NCBI GenBank assembly: GCA_021294835.1
Contig: JAJTDF010000014.1
Location: 1-64,000, forward strand
Length of the DNA stretch: 64,000 bases
Reading direction: 5' to 3'
DNA from: Planctomycetaceae bacterium
GTDB lineage: Bacteria; Planctomycetota; Phycisphaerae; Phycisphaerales; UBA1924
Of the stretch, positions 51,732 through 61,505 are shown piece after piece. How positions within the stretch are numbered: the first letter of the stretch is position 1; each line of letters begins with the position of its first letter. The notes under the pieces are model-generated. The model was not told the DNA's origin. It saw nothing but the letters and a program-made list of their open reading frames with translations, and made no database searches. The position numbers and the translations under genes are program-made.

Positions 51732-54572
51732 TCAGCCGCGGGGTGGAGAGGTTTCGCGTACGGGTGCGTCCGGCGGAGCGACTTCGGCCTCAACGGCCGA
51801 GAGCAGCGCACGGTCATCATCGGGCCGGGTGGAGGTGGGCAGGGCGGCGCGAGCGGCGGCGAGCAGTTCGGCAGCGCGTGCCGCGGAGCGGGGCGCCGCC
51901 GGGCCGAGCGACTGGGCGGCCCGGGCGAGGTTGGCGAAGAAGCGTGCGGCCTGCGGTGAGGCGGTCGGCCCGCCACCGGCCAGAATGCTGCGCTGGGAGG
52001 TGAGGCAAGCGGTGAAGATGTCGCTGAGCGCTGCGTCCGCGTCGGCCGGTTGGGCTCCTTGGGAGAGCAGGGCGAGCAGTTCGCGGGCCCGAGCCTTGAC
52101 GCCCTCGGCCTCGCCCGGGCCGGCGGCCATGCAGCGGGACTGGAAGAACAGCGTGAAGAACTCAACGGTGGCGGCGCGGTCGCCGGCCTGGCGGGCGATG
52201 CCCGCGGCGTTGCCGGCGAAGCGCTCGACGGCGAAGTCACCGTCGTCAAAGTTGGCGCGGAGGATCTCCACCGCGGAGGAGATGTGGCCCAGGGCTTCAG
52301 ATGCGCGCCGCGCCTCGGCGAGGACGAACGCGGCCGAACCGTGCAGGTACCCCAGCTCGCGGTTGGTCGGGCCGAAGCTCGTGCGGGCGTTGTTCAGAGC
52401 TCGCAGGATGACGATCGCAGCCTCATCGTGCCGGCCGGACCGGGAGAGGACCAGGGCATGGGCGTTGAAGGCCGCCAGGGCGGCGGGGTCGGTCGGCGGC
52501 AGGCGCTCGGCGGCGATGGCGGCGGCCTCGCCGAGCAAGGCCTGGGCCCGCTCCGGTTCGATCTTGCGGGCCCGCAGCGACGCGGCCAGACTCAGCCGCG
52601 CGCCGACGAGGTGCTGCCAGCCGCGCGGGGTGGCGGTGGAGGTCCGCGTGAGCAGCGGAGCCAGGATGGCCTCGGCCTGGTCGTGCCGTCCGCTCCGCTG
52701 GAGGCCTTCGCCGAGTTGAGAGTCGATCCGCAGCGGCAGATCGTCAAGCGGGTCGGTCGCGGCGGCGCAGCGTTCCCTGGCCTGACCAAGCACATCGATC
52801 GCCTCATCGGCCCGGCCCATGCCCATCAGAATGGAGCCCCTCAGGGTCAATGTCTCCAACGCCATCGCCGAGGAGGTCTCGCCCGCGCCGGTCAGTTCCT
52901 GATCGGCCCGCGTCGCCTGATCCAGCGCTGCAGAGTCCTGACCGGTGGAGAACAGCAAGTTGGCCAGCGTGGCGCGAACGCGGCCCCGTGCGGCGGCGTC
53001 GGTAGCGAAGCGGGTGTCGACCTTCGCCAGCGCATCGCTGACCACGGAGGCGACGGTGACGGTGGGCCCTTTGGCGCTGGCGGCGGCGGCGCCGAAGGTG
53101 TCGCGGATGAGAAAGTCGGAGATCTGCCGCTGCAGATCGGCCTCGTGCTCGGCGCGGGCCTGGGCGGCCTGGGCCAGAGCGCGGGCGGACTGCTCGCGGG
53201 TGTACAGCACGGCGATCACCGCTGACGAGGTGACGGTCAGGGCGGCGACGGCCGCGGCAGCGCCCACCAGCAGGCGGTGGCGGGCGGCAAAGCGGCTGAG
53301 CAGGTACCCCGGGGTTGCCGGCCGGGCGGAGATGGGCTGGCTGGCCAGATAACGGCGGATGTCGGCGGCCAACTGCGCTGCCGAGTCATAGCGGCGGGCT
53401 TTGTCCTTGGCCATCGCGGTGGCGATGATGGTCTCGATGTCGCCCCGGCAGGCGGGCGCCAGCGTGCCGAGCCTCGCGGGCTCGCTGTTCAGGGTGCGCT
53501 GGGCGACGTCGAAGGCGCTCTGGCCGATCTCTGCATGCGGCATCATGCCCGAGAGCAGCAGATAGCCGATCACGCCCAGTGAGTAGATGTCCGACCGGGT
53601 GTCGACCTCGCCGGGCCGATTGCGAACCTGCTCGGGCGACATGAAGCCCGGCGTGCCGATGAGCTGGCCGGTCTCGGTGGCCAGCGAGGGGCCCAGGCTT
53701 GGGTCGGCGGTGGCGGCGGTGGCGGCGGCGGTGTCGACCACGCGGGCGATGCCGAAGTCCAGGATGCGGGGCAGGGGCAGGCCGGAGGCGACCGAGGGCC
53801 GGCCGGGAACGCCGGTGCCGCCGGCCGGGGTGGGAAGCGTGGCGGCGGTGGCGGTCTCGCCATCAGCAACCAGGATGTTGGCGGGCTTGAGGTCGCGGTG
53901 AATCACGCCCTGCTGGTGGGCGAACTGCACGATGTCGCACACCGAGGCCAGCAGGGCCAGCCGCTGCGGGACGCTCAGCCCCCGCGCCTCGGCGTAGTGC
54001 GTCAGCGACACCCCCCGCACCAGTTCCATGGTGAAGTAGGGCACCTCAAAGCCGCCGATGACCGTCACGCCCGCGTCGTAGATCTGCGCGATGCCCGGGT
54101 GGGCCAGGCGGCCCAGGAACTGCACCTCGCGCCGGAAGCGGCGCAGCAGGCCGGGCGAGCAGGCCCCGGGCCGCATGAGCTTGATGGCCACGTCGCGGTC
54201 CGGGTTGCTCTGGCGGCCCTGATACACCTCACCCATGCCGCCGGCGCCCAATCGGCCGGTGACGGTGTACGGCCCGATGCGTTCGGGCATCGTCCGTCGG
54301 ACGGCCATGGACGGCGCGGAGCCGCTCGTCTCCGACGGGGCCTGATCGCCTCGCGTGGTGCTGTTCAGCAGTTGCTCGAGGTCTTCCCGCATGGCCGCGA
54401 CCGGGGTCAGGCTCAGCGGCTGTGCATCGGCCGCCAGCAGCTCTTCCACCGCCCGGGCCAGAGCGGCGTTGCCGGCGGTCAGGCGGTCGACCTCGGCCCG
54501 CCGGCGGTCGGGCGCAAGGTCACAGATCTGGTCGAAGATGCTGGCGGCCTGCCGGTAGAGCTCGGGGGTCAC
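51732..54572 (-). CDS. Membrane-spanning Ser/Thr protein kinase with TPR-like C-terminus
   Basis: The 946-residue protein has an N-terminal helical region (1-90). A Hanks-type kinase domain follows at about 98-370: GRLGAGGMGEVYQG is the glycine loop, DVAIKLM holds the ATP lysine, HRDLKPANIL is the catalytic loop and DFGIARV holds the Mg-binding Asp. A membrane helix (VGAAAAVAALTVTSSAVIAV) comes next, then a long outer domain of TPR-like helices. The GTG start overlaps the sigma-factor stop (GTGA), so both are coupled. This ECF-kinase pairing is known from planctomycetes. The kinase probably senses a signal and modifies the sigma factor or its partners. Confidence 0.93.
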   Translation of the reverse strand: MTPELYRQAASIFDQICDLAPDRRRAEVDRLTAGNAALARAVEELLAADAQPLSLTPVAAMREDLEQLLNSTTRGDQAPSETSGSAPSMAVRRTMPERIGPYTVTGRLGAGGMGEVYQGRQSNPDRDVAIKLMRPGACSPGLLRRFRREVQFLGRLAHPGIAQIYDAGVTVIGGFEVPYFTMELVRGVSLTHYAEARGLSVPQRLALLASVCDIVQFAHQQGVIHRDLKPANILVADGETATAATLPTPAGGTGVPGRPSVASGLPLPRILDFGIARVVDTAAATAATADPSLGPSLATETGQLIGTPGFMSPEQVRNRPGEVDTRSDIYSLGVIGYLLLSGMMPHAEIGQSAFDVAQRTLNSEPARLGTLAPACRGDIETIIATAMAKDKARRYDSAAQLAADIRRYLASQPISARPATPGYLLSRFAARHRLLVGAAAAVAALTVTSSAVIAVLYTREQSARALAQAAQARAEHEADLQRQISDFLIRDTFGAAAASAKGPTVTVASVVSDALAKVDTRFATDAAARGRVRATLANLLFSTGQDSAALDQATRADQELTGAGETSSAMALETLTLRGSILMGMGRADEAIDVLGQARERCAAATDPLDDLPLRIDSQLGEGLQRSGRHDQAEAILAPLLTRTSTATPRGWQHLVGARLSLAASLRARKIEPERAQALLGEAAAIAAERLPPTDPAALAAFNAHALVLSRSGRHDEAAIVILRALNNARTSFGPTNRELGYLHGSAAFVLAEARRASEALGHISSAVEILRANFDDGDFAVERFAGNAAGIARQAGDRAATVEFFTLFFQSRCMAAGPGEAEGVKARARELLALLSQGAQPADADAALSDIFTACLTSQRSILAGGGPTASPQAARFFANLARAAQSLGPAAPRSAARAAELLAAARAALPTSTRPDDDRALLSAVEAEVAPPDAPVRETSPPRG

Positions 54573-55222
54573 GGTGCATCCTGCGCAGGGGGGTCATCGG
54601 TCGGGGCCGCCGCTTCGCCCAGCCGGGCGGTGAGCCAGGCGCGGGCGATGCGCCAGTCGCGGTTGAGGCTGCGGACCGACACCCCCAGCACGTGCGCCGC
54701 ATCTTCGATTGACAGACCGGCGTAGAAACGCAGTTCGATCAGCCGGGCGTGTCGCTCATCGAGCTGGGCGAGCTGGGTGAGGGCCTCGTCCAAAGCCAGG
54801 TGGTCGATGGGCGGGCCGGCGTCGGCCACGTCCATGAGCGTGAGGCGGTGGCCGGGGGCGCGGCGTTTGTCGGCATTGCGGGCGCGGGCGTGGGAGGCGA
54901 GCACCTGCCGCATGGCGCGGGCGGCGATGGCGAAGAAGTGGGCCCGGTCGTTGAACGAGAGGCTGCGGGCACCCAGCAGGCGGATCGCCGCCTCGTTGAC
55001 CAGGGCGGTCGGCTGCAGGGTGTGCCCGGGGCGGTCGTCGCGAATGAGGTTGCGGGCGACGGCCCGCAGTTCGTCGTACACCAGCGGCAGCAGGCGTTCA
55101 ACCGCCTGACGGTCGCCCGCGGAGGCCCCTGCCAGCAGCGTTGGGGCCTCACTGGCCTGAGTGGGGGGGGCGGGCCGGTCTGGTTCCGGCGGCGGCACTG
55201 GGGCAGGAGGTGGTGAGGCCAT
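54569..55222 (-). CDS. ECF-family RNA polymerase sigma factor
   Basis: The 217-residue protein has region 2 (LLPLVYDELRAVARNLIRDD, then LQPTALVNEAAIRLL and DRAHFFAIAARAMRQVL) and region 4 (ALTQLAQLDERHARLIELRF, then YAGLSIEDAAHVLGVSVRSL). The TALVNEAxxRL segment is the hallmark of the ECF type linked to Ser/Thr kinases in planctomycetes and acidobacteria. ATG 55222 is chosen; the frame upstream is Pro-rich and would only add a long tail. The first 35 residues after it are also Pro-rich. The stop overlaps the kinase start. Nearby plus-strand genes for secreted proteins could be targets. Confidence 0.9.
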   Translation of the reverse strand: MASPPPAPVPPPEPDRPAPPTQASEAPTLLAGASAGDRQAVERLLPLVYDELRAVARNLIRDDRPGHTLQPTALVNEAAIRLLGARSLSFNDRAHFFAIAARAMRQVLASHARARNADKRRAPGHRLTLMDVADAGPPIDHLALDEALTQLAQLDERHARLIELRFYAGLSIEDAAHVLGVSVRSLNRDWRIARAWLTARLGEAAAPTDDPPAQDAP

Positions 55223-55455
55223 AACAGCAGCCGGTGCCGGACCGAGGCGGGGTGATGGAACGGCCGGGGCAACGGGCCAGACAGGCCCAACCGGCCTGGG
55301 GGAGGGGGGGGGTGGGGGGCGTGCCCCGGAACACAAAAATCATAACCCATGGCACGCGCCCGGCACGGATGGCGTGTTGAAGGTCGAGCCGGCGGTGCGG
55401 ACCCATCCGGCCGGCGGGGCGGGGCTTCTGGTAAGCCATACATAAGGACAGCGTC

Positions 55456-57171
55456 ATGAACTCGTTCACGAACGTCGGGATGCAGCGGCCAACGGCGGTG
55501 GGCCTCACCCAGGGCGGACACGGCCCGAGTCGGTGGGCGGCCATGGTGCTGGCGTTTGCCGGCGGGCTGGGCGGCCTTGGCGGCGTGGGTGATCTGGGTG
55601 GGTTGGCGGGAACGGCCAGCGCCCAGGTGCCGGTGTCCACGGCGATCACCTACCAGGGCAAACTTGCCGGGCCGGGCGGGGCGGTGAACAGCCCGGTGGA
55701 TATGCGTTTCCGCCTCATCGACGGCGACACCGGGCTGCCCATCGGGCCGGTGGTGTGCCTGGATGCGGTGGCGGTCAGTGGCGGTGTGTTCACCGCGACG
55801 CTGGACTTCGGCGCGGTGTTCGACGGCCGGCTGCTGGAACTGGAGATCGCGGTGCGTGAGGACGCCGCCCTGCCGTGCGCTGATCCGGCGGGGTACGTGG
55901 AGCTCTCGCCCCGGCAGCCGCTGGCGGTGGCGCCCTACGCCCAGTACGCCCTCAACGGCGTGCCTGGTCCGGCAGGGCCGGCAGGGCCGGGTGGGCCAAG
56001 CGGGCCGCCGGGTCCTGCCGGACCGACGGGTCCCGTGGGTCCGGCCGGAGTTCAGGGTGTGCCCGGCCCGGTCGGCCCGGTTGGTCCGATCGGCCCCCAG
56101 GGTCCGGCGGGGGCCTCGCCGTTCTCGCTGGTGGGCGGCAACGCGGTGTACACGGCCGGGTCGGTGGGCGTGGGCACCACGTCGCCGGTGCAGCGGCTTG
56201 ATGTTGACGGCCGGCTGAACGTGCGTGGCGGCGTGATCCAAAACGGCGCCACGCCGCTGACCGGCACGGCGGACCTGGGGTTGTACTCGCAGATTGCGGG
56301 CAATTGGATGCGCTTTGTCACCAGCAGCGGCCCCTTCAACTGGTTCACCGACGGCGGCATGGGCACCAACCCGCGGATGTCGCTTTCGGCAAACGGGCAA
56401 CTGTCACTCGGCCTGCCGCTGACGGGGCCCGTCGGCGGCCTGGCGGTGGGCAGCCAGATGACCACCAGCGCGTACAACACGCTGCCCCAGGGCGTGCACA
56501 TGGGCCGGGTGCCCGGCTACCCGAACGCCACCGACCTGGTGATCGTCGGCTCGGGCCCCGAGGCCGGGGGCGGCGTGTACTTCACCTCCGCCACCGGCTG
56601 GCGGGGTCTGCAGTATCGGGGCGTCAACGACAGCCTGACGGTGTACAACTCGATGACCTTCCTGCCCAACGGCAACGTGGGCATCGGCCGCGCCACGCCC
56701 ACGGCCCGGCTTGATGTCGCCGGTCGTACGCGGACGTTCGAACTGGAGATCACCGGCGGGGCCGACATCGTCGAGGGCTTTAGCAGCCGCGCTGGGGATC
56801 TGGAGCCGGGCACCCTGGTGGTGATCGATGCGGAGCACGCCGGCAAGGTGCTGCCGTCGTGCACGGCGTACGACACCAAGGTGGCGGGCGTGGTCTCCGG
56901 GGCGGGCGGGGTCAAGCCGGGCATCCGGCTGGGGCAGGAGGGTGTGATGGACGGCGACGTGCCGATCGCGATGACCGGCCGGGTGTATGTGAAGGCGACG
57001 GTTCAGGGCGGGGCGATTCGTCCCGGCGATCTGCTGACCAGCAGTGCGCTGGCCGGGCACGCCATGAAGGCCAATGACGCCGAACGCCGGGGCGGGGCGG
57101 TGATCGGCAAGGCGATGAGCGGCCTGGACGAGGGCACCGGCCTGGTGCTGGTGCTGGTGAACCTGCAGTGA
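55456..57171 (+). CDS. Secreted collagen-like protein with tail-fibre-like C-terminus
   Basis: The 571-residue protein has an N-terminal signal region ending in GTASAQ (about 57) and a beta-rich head ([20 protein letters not shown]). A collagen-like stretch follows at about 168-220 with 17-18 uninterrupted Gly-X-Y triplets, rich in Pro. After it come segments typical of phage tail-fibre and adhesin stalks: [20 protein letters not shown] and [19 protein letters not shown]-terminal [12 protein letters not shown] domain resembles an intramolecular-chaperone-free hub. A trimeric surface stalk is likely. AAGGA lies 9 bases before ATG 55456. The next gene encodes a protease 32 bp later. Confidence 0.85.
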   Translation: MNSFTNVGMQRPTAVGLTQGGHGPSRWAAMVLAFAGGLGGLGGVGDLGGLAGTASAQVPVSTAITYQGKLAGPGGAVNSPVDMRFRLIDGDTGLPIGPVVCLDAVAVSGGVFTATLDFGAVFDGRLLELEIAVREDAALPCADPAGYVELSPRQPLAVAPYAQYALNGVPGPAGPAGPGGPSGPPGPAGPTGPVGPAGVQGVPGPVGPVGPIGPQGPAGASPFSLVGGNAVYTAGSVGVGTTSPVQRLDVDGRLNVRGGVIQNGATPLTGTADLGLYSQIAGNWMRFVTSSGPFNWFTDGGMGTNPRMSLSANGQLSLGLPLTGPVGGLAVGSQMTTSAYNTLPQGVHMGRVPGYPNATDLVIVGSGPEAGGGVYFTSATGWRGLQYRGVNDSLTVYNSMTFLPNGNVGIGRATPTARLDVAGRTRTFELEITGGADIVEGFSSRAGDLEPGTLVVIDAEHAGKVLPSCTAYDTKVAGVVSGAGGVKPGIRLGQEGVMDGDVPIAMTGRVYVKATVQGGAIRPGDLLTSSALAGHAMKANDAERRGGAVIGKAMSGLDEGTGLVLVLVNLQ

Positions 57172-57203
57172 TCGACGGTCGGCCAACTGAGAAGGAGCAC
57201 ACC

Positions 57204-59051
57204 ATGAACACGAGAACACTGGGACGCCTGGCGGCCATCGTCGGGGCGGTGACCGGCGTGATGGCGGGCGGCGCGGCAGCGCAGGAGACCAATCGGCACG
57301 GCGTGCCGGTGGGGCTGGTGCGGATTCACGGGGCCGGCGGCCCGCTGAACTACGCGGTGGGCTTCGCCAAATCAGCCGTGACGCCGGCGAGTCTGATGTC
57401 ACCGGTTCCCGGCGGCTCCGAGCCGGCCGAGGCGCTCTGGGCCGGCGAGGGCAGGGGCGTGACCATGGAGATCAACTGGGGCCTGCTGTTGGGCATGGAG
57501 ACGGTGGCGGCCCAGCCCGGCGCCGCCAGCGTGGGGGCCGCGGCGGCGGACCCGTGGAACGGCATCCTCGCCCAGCCGCTGCGGGCCAGCCTGCCCCTGC
57601 CCGACGGGCAGGTGCGCGAACTGGTGTTCGTGCGCAAGCAGCAGCACAGCCCGGACCGGGTGACCTGGCTGGGGCAGATCGCCGGCGTCCCCGCGTCGGA
57701 CTTCATTCTCTCCCGCGTGGGCGACGCGGTGCTGCTGTGGGTGCGCGATTACGACCGCAAGGAGCATTACACCGTTCGCTTCGCCCCGGCGCTGGGCGAG
57801 CGGCCGGCCCGGCACATCATGACCACCCCCCGCGAGGGCGGCCCGCCCGAAGAGTGCGGCACCTGCCGGGGCGATGTCGGTGCACCGCCCGCGCCCGGCA
57901 CTGCAGCCCCTGGAACCGGAACGGGTTCGGCCACGCCCCCGACTGGCACCGGAACGCCGCCCGGCGGCGGCACGACTGAGGGTGAGGGCGAGGGCATCCT
58001 GCCTGAGTCCGGCGGTGGTGGGGGGGGTGGGGGCGGCGGATATGGCATCCTGAACGCCTCGGATCCCACCAACTTCACCAGCGTGATGTTCGTCGCCAGC
58101 AACGAGGCGATGGCCGTGCTGGGCAGCCGCAACGCCCTGCAGACCCAGTCGCTGAACATGGCGACCGACTTCGCCAACGCTCTGACCAACTCGAACATCG
58201 GCGGGTGGATGCAGGTGGTGGCCGTGGAACTCATCCCCGGCGGCTACAGCCAGGCGGCCAGCGGAGGGACGGACCTGAGCAACCTCCGCGACGGCGTGGG
58301 CACACTGGCCTCGGTGCAAAGCACGCGTCAGATGGTGCGTGCCGACCATGTCGTGCTGCTGCGTTCGGTGCGGTGGGACAACATCATCGGCTTGGCTTAT
58401 CGCCCCATCGCAACCGATCGATTGGTCCCGGAGAACGGACTGTCGGTGGTCTCGCTGGACTCCAGCAACGTCGGCGGCACCTTCAGCCATGAGATCGGTC
58501 ACAACTTCGGCGCCTGCCACGATCTGGCCCAGGGCGCCTGCACGGCGATCACCAGTTCACCCCACGGCAAGCGGTGGTCGTGCAACCGCGTGGTCTGCAC
58601 CGACCACTGGCACACCACCATGGCCTATGGCGCCGGCGGCGGCTGCTCGCCGAGCACACGGGTGCCCTTCTTCTCCAACCCCGCGCTCACCTTCAACACC
58701 GGCTTCGGCTGCTCGAACTTCGTCCTGGGCGACAGCGTCTCCAACGTCAGCAACATGATCCAGACCACCCGGCCCGCCGTCTCGCAGTACATGCTCGGTG
58801 CCTCGCGCCGCTGGGTGGCGGCCGGCCAGCCCGCCGTCGGCACCCAAGGCTCTTGGTTCAGCCCCTTCGGCCTGGTTCGCACCGGTGTGCAGCAGGTGGT
58901 CGGCGGAACCGCTCAGGGCGAGGTGCTCGTCGGCGGCGGCGTCTACAACGAAACCACCGCCAATGGCGGGCCGGTGCTGCTGTCCAACCCCTGCGTTATC
59001 AAGAACGTGGTCGGCCCGACCCAGTCCTCGGGCACCAGCGTGCTGCGGTAA
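57204..59051 (+). CDS. Secreted reprolysin-like zinc metalloprotease
   Basis: The 615-residue product has a signal peptide (LGRLAAIVGAVTGVMAGGAA, cleaved after AAAQ). A prodomain-like region follows (about 28-220), then a Thr/Gly/Pro-rich linker with a run of glycines (about 230-285). The catalytic domain holds HEIGHNFGACHD, with zinc ligands H429, H433 and H439 and the base E430. This is the adamalysin/reprolysin (M12B) pattern HExxHNxGxxHD. The Met-turn candidate is in TTMAYGAGGGC. Gene order suggests it is made together with the collagen-like stalk protein, 32 bp upstream. Unlike other secreted proteins here it lacks an EF-hand tail. Confidence 0.88.
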   Translation: MNTRTLGRLAAIVGAVTGVMAGGAAAQETNRHGVPVGLVRIHGAGGPLNYAVGFAKSAVTPASLMSPVPGGSEPAEALWAGEGRGVTMEINWGLLLGMETVAAQPGAASVGAAAADPWNGILAQPLRASLPLPDGQVRELVFVRKQQHSPDRVTWLGQIAGVPASDFILSRVGDAVLLWVRDYDRKEHYTVRFAPALGERPARHIMTTPREGGPPEECGTCRGDVGAPPAPGTAAPGTGTGSATPPTGTGTPPGGGTTEGEGEGILPESGGGGGGGGGGYGILNASDPTNFTSVMFVASNEAMAVLGSRNALQTQSLNMATDFANALTNSNIGGWMQVVAVELIPGGYSQAASGGTDLSNLRDGVGTLASVQSTRQMVRADHVVLLRSVRWDNIIGLAYRPIATDRLVPENGLSVVSLDSSNVGGTFSHEIGHNFGACHDLAQGACTAITSSPHGKRWSCNRVVCTDHWHTTMAYGAGGGCSPSTRVPFFSNPALTFNTGFGCSNFVLGDSVSNVSNMIQTTRPAVSQYMLGASRRWVAAGQPAVGTQGSWFSPFGLVRTGVQQVVGGTAQGEVLVGGGVYNETTANGGPVLLSNPCVIKNVVGPTQSSGTSVLR

Positions 59052-59086
59052 CTCGCACGGCAAACGACATTTCGGATCACGTGGGG

Positions 59087-59121
59087 ATGGGCCGCGGGCA
59101 CTGCTCGCGGCCCATTTCATT
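59087..59121 (+). terminator. Intrinsic terminator after the metalloprotease gene
   Basis: ATGGGCCGCG (59087-59096) pairs perfectly with CGCGGCCCAT (59106-59115) around a 9-base loop, followed by TTCATT. It lies 36 bases after the stop and before the mqnC promoter. Confidence 0.75.
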
Positions 59122-59159
59122 GCTGGCGGATGTACAGAACGCCAAGAGTTCTCGGACCT

Positions 59160-59207
59160 CTTGAACTTTCAAGAAGTTTTGAAAATTGGCCGTTTGTGCG
59201 GTAGAAT
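59160..59207 (+). promoter_or_regulatory. mqnC promoter with upstream palindrome
   Basis: TTGAAA (59179-59184) and TAGAAT (59202-59207) are spaced by 17 bases, a good sigma70-type promoter. The perfect palindrome CTTGAA-CT-TTCAAG (59160-59173) lies directly upstream and may bind a regulator. Transcription would start near 59214, which gives a G-rich leader of about 146 bases. Confidence 0.65.
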
Positions 59208-59359
59208 GGCCCGGGTCGAGGGTTGGCTTGGCGAGGGGGGTGCAGGAGCTGGGCCGGGGGGCATGGCGGGGGAGAACAGGGAGGGAGCAGGGGGGGCGAC
59301 GGGGGGTAAGCGGGGGGCAAGGAGGGGGCAGACGCACGCGAAGCGTGCAGGATGTGACC

Positions 59360-60973
59360 ATGGCGAGCGAGCAGACCAGGCAGCGTGCAGGCGGGGCGGG
59401 TGTCGCGGGCAACGGCTTTGCGCCCGGCGCCGGCGGGCTGGTCCTGCCCCATCGGCCCGAGCACCCGCAGTTGAGCGGGCTGGATGACGGTCTGCTCGAG
59501 GCGGTGGTGACCGGGCAGGCGCGGCTGACCGGGGCCCAGGCGCTGGAGATCTACCAGCGCATGCCGCTGGCGACGCTGGGGCGGTACGCCGACCGGCGGG
59601 CCCGCGTGCTGCACGGCGACCGCATCCGCACGTACGTGATCGACCGGAACATCAACTACACCAACGTCTGCTCGGCCAAGTGCACCTTCTGCGCTTTCCG
59701 CCGCGACGGCGACGAGGCCGACGCGTACACGCTCGAGCCTTCGGTGATCCACGAGAAGATCGCCGAACTGGTGGCCATCGGTGGGACGCAGATCCTCATG
59801 CAGGGCGGCATGAACCCGGCCCTGCCGCTGGAGTGGTACACCGATCTGCTCAAGGGCATCAAGTCGCGCTTCCCCGGCGTGCACGTGCACGCGTTCTCCC
59901 CGCCGGAGTTCATCGAGTTCGTGCGCTTCTTCGACCCGCCGGGCAGCACGCTGGCGGAGAAGATCCGCTGGGTGATGGTGCGGCTGCGCGACGCGGGGCT
60001 GGACAGCCTGCCCGGCGGCGGCGGCGAGATCTTCGCGCCGGCGGTTCGCAAGAAGATCGGCCTTGGCAAGTGTGATGCGGAGGCGTGGCTGACATGCATG
60101 AACGTCGCCCACTCGCTGGGCATGTTCACCTCGGCGACGATGATGTTCGGGCACATCGAAGGTGTGGCCGACCGCGTGCACCACATGCTGCTGGTCCGCC
60201 ACTGGCAGGACCTGGCCCTGGCCGGGCACACCCTCGGCGGGGCGGGCGGTGAGCGTGATGGTGTGATGTCCTCGCGGTCCCCGGCCTCCACGGGGCACTA
60301 CGTCAGCTTCATCTCCTGGCCCTTCCAGCGTGAGAACACCCCGCTGGGCCGCGTGCCCGACTGGGGCGCCGACCCGCGTGAACTGGAGAGCGAGTTCCCC
60401 GGCGAGGCCATCGCCCGGGCCTGGGCCATGGGCGAGGGCGACGCCGCCCACCCCGCAGGCAAGCGCGCCGCCGACCACTTTGACTTTGAGGCCATGGACC
60501 GCGCTGCCTTCCCCACCGCGCACCTGTTCGGCAAGCGCGTACGGCAGTCGGGCAGCACCGATTACCTGCGCACCCAGGCCCTCTCGCGGCTGGTGCTCGA
60601 CAACGTCTACTCCATCGGCGCCAGTTGGGTGACCATGGGCCCGCACATCGGGCAGGTGGCCCTGGCCTACGGCGCCAACGACATGGGCAGCGTGATGATG
60701 GAAGAGAACGTCGTCTCCTCCGCCGGCACGACGTATTGCCTTGACGAAGCGGTGATCTGCCGACTGGTCCGCGAGGCGGGCTTTGTGCCCACGCAGCGGA
60801 ACAACACCTACGACGTGCTCAAGGTGCACGACGGCCCGGAGGCCCCGGACCTGCGCGTCACCGACTGGAGCACGCACCGCGCCCGCAAGATGCACCAGCA
60901 GGCGCCCAAGGCGGGCTCCGCCGCCGGCGGCACCGCCCAGCTGACCGTCTCGGCCGGCAAGGAACGGGCCTGA
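59360..60973 (+). CDS. mqnC: Cyclic dehypoxanthine futalosine synthase (radical SAM)
   Basis: MqnC closes the ring of dehypoxanthine futalosine in the futalosine route to menaquinone. The 537-residue protein has the radical-SAM cluster motif C104-x3-C108-x2-C111 in NINYTNVCSAKCTFCAF. LMQGGMNPALPLEWYTDLLK and ASWVTMGPHIGQVALAYGAN are both typical of MqnC, as opposed to MqnE. The protein is far longer than the usual 360-380 residues. It has a 50-residue N-terminal extension and two insertions, one near 285-305 (AGHTLGGAGGERD...) and one of about 75 residues before STDYLRTQALSR. ATG 59360 follows CAGGA. ydcZ starts 11 bp later. Confidence 0.9.
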   Translation: MASEQTRQRAGGAGVAGNGFAPGAGGLVLPHRPEHPQLSGLDDGLLEAVVTGQARLTGAQALEIYQRMPLATLGRYADRRARVLHGDRIRTYVIDRNINYTNVCSAKCTFCAFRRDGDEADAYTLEPSVIHEKIAELVAIGGTQILMQGGMNPALPLEWYTDLLKGIKSRFPGVHVHAFSPPEFIEFVRFFDPPGSTLAEKIRWVMVRLRDAGLDSLPGGGGEIFAPAVRKKIGLGKCDAEAWLTCMNVAHSLGMFTSATMMFGHIEGVADRVHHMLLVRHWQDLALAGHTLGGAGGERDGVMSSRSPASTGHYVSFISWPFQRENTPLGRVPDWGADPRELESEFPGEAIARAWAMGEGDAAHPAGKRAADHFDFEAMDRAAFPTAHLFGKRVRQSGSTDYLRTQALSRLVLDNVYSIGASWVTMGPHIGQVALAYGANDMGSVMMEENVVSSAGTTYCLDEAVICRLVREAGFVPTQRNNTYDVLKVHDGPEAPDLRVTDWSTHRARKMHQQAPKAGSAAGGTAQLTVSAGKERA

Positions 60974-60984
60974 GCCCCGCAGCT

Positions 60985-61458
60985 ATGCCCAGCATGATGT
61001 CGACCATGGTGCTGCCCCTGGTGCTGGCCCTGCTGGCCGGGGTGGCGACAGCGTTCCAGCCCGGGATCAACGCCAAGTTCGCGCAGGCGGCGGGCCACCC
61101 GCTGCACGGCGGGGTGGTGAACTTTGCCGTCGGCTGCGCCGTGATGCTGATGCTCTGGGCGGTGATGAGCCGGGCCGCGGGCATGCCCACGCCGGAGGCG
61201 GCGAAGCTGGCCGGCGGGCCGTGGTGGATGTGGCTGGGCGGGGCGCTGGGCGCGTTCTTCGTGTGCACCGCGGTGTACCTGATCCCCAAGGTGGGAGCGG
61301 CGAACTATCTGGCGGCGATGGTGGCCGGGCAACTGATCACCAGCCTGCTGATCGACCACTTCGGTCTGATGGGCCTGCGTGAGGTGGCCATCACGCCGAT
61401 GCGGGTGGCCGGCGTGCTGCTGATCCTCGGCGGCATGGCGGCGGTGAAGTTCGGGTGA
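60985..61458 (+). CDS. DMT-superfamily small transporter (YdcZ/DUF606 type)
   Basis: The 157-residue protein has five hydrophobic segments. It starts LVLALLAGVATAFQPGINAK and contains LGGALGAFFVCTAVYLIPKV and AANYLAAMVAGQLITSLLID. The order N-terminal GxxxxxQxxxNxxL followed by GGxxGxxxV matches the YdcZ (DUF606) half-transporters, which pair as dimers. It lies 11 bp after mqnC and is probably in the same transcript, but no link to menaquinone synthesis is known. The substrate is unknown. Confidence 0.85.
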   Translation: MPSMMSTMVLPLVLALLAGVATAFQPGINAKFAQAAGHPLHGGVVNFAVGCAVMLMLWAVMSRAAGMPTPEAAKLAGGPWWMWLGGALGAFFVCTAVYLIPKVGAANYLAAMVAGQLITSLLIDHFGLMGLREVAITPMRVAGVLLILGGMAAVKFG

Positions 61459-61505
61459 AGGGCAGGTCGCAACCGCGACACGCGGCTGCGCAAGGAGGGC
61501 CGAGC

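Noticed and set aside
55956-56115. Collagen-like stretch as a low-complexity assembly error
   Set aside because: The Gly-X-Y register is uninterrupted with varied codons, and the flanking domains are in frame.
59360-60973. Annotation as MqnE (aminofutalosine synthase)
   Set aside because: NINYTNVC at the cluster and ASWVTMGPHIGQ with GANDMGS fit MqnC better than MqnE.
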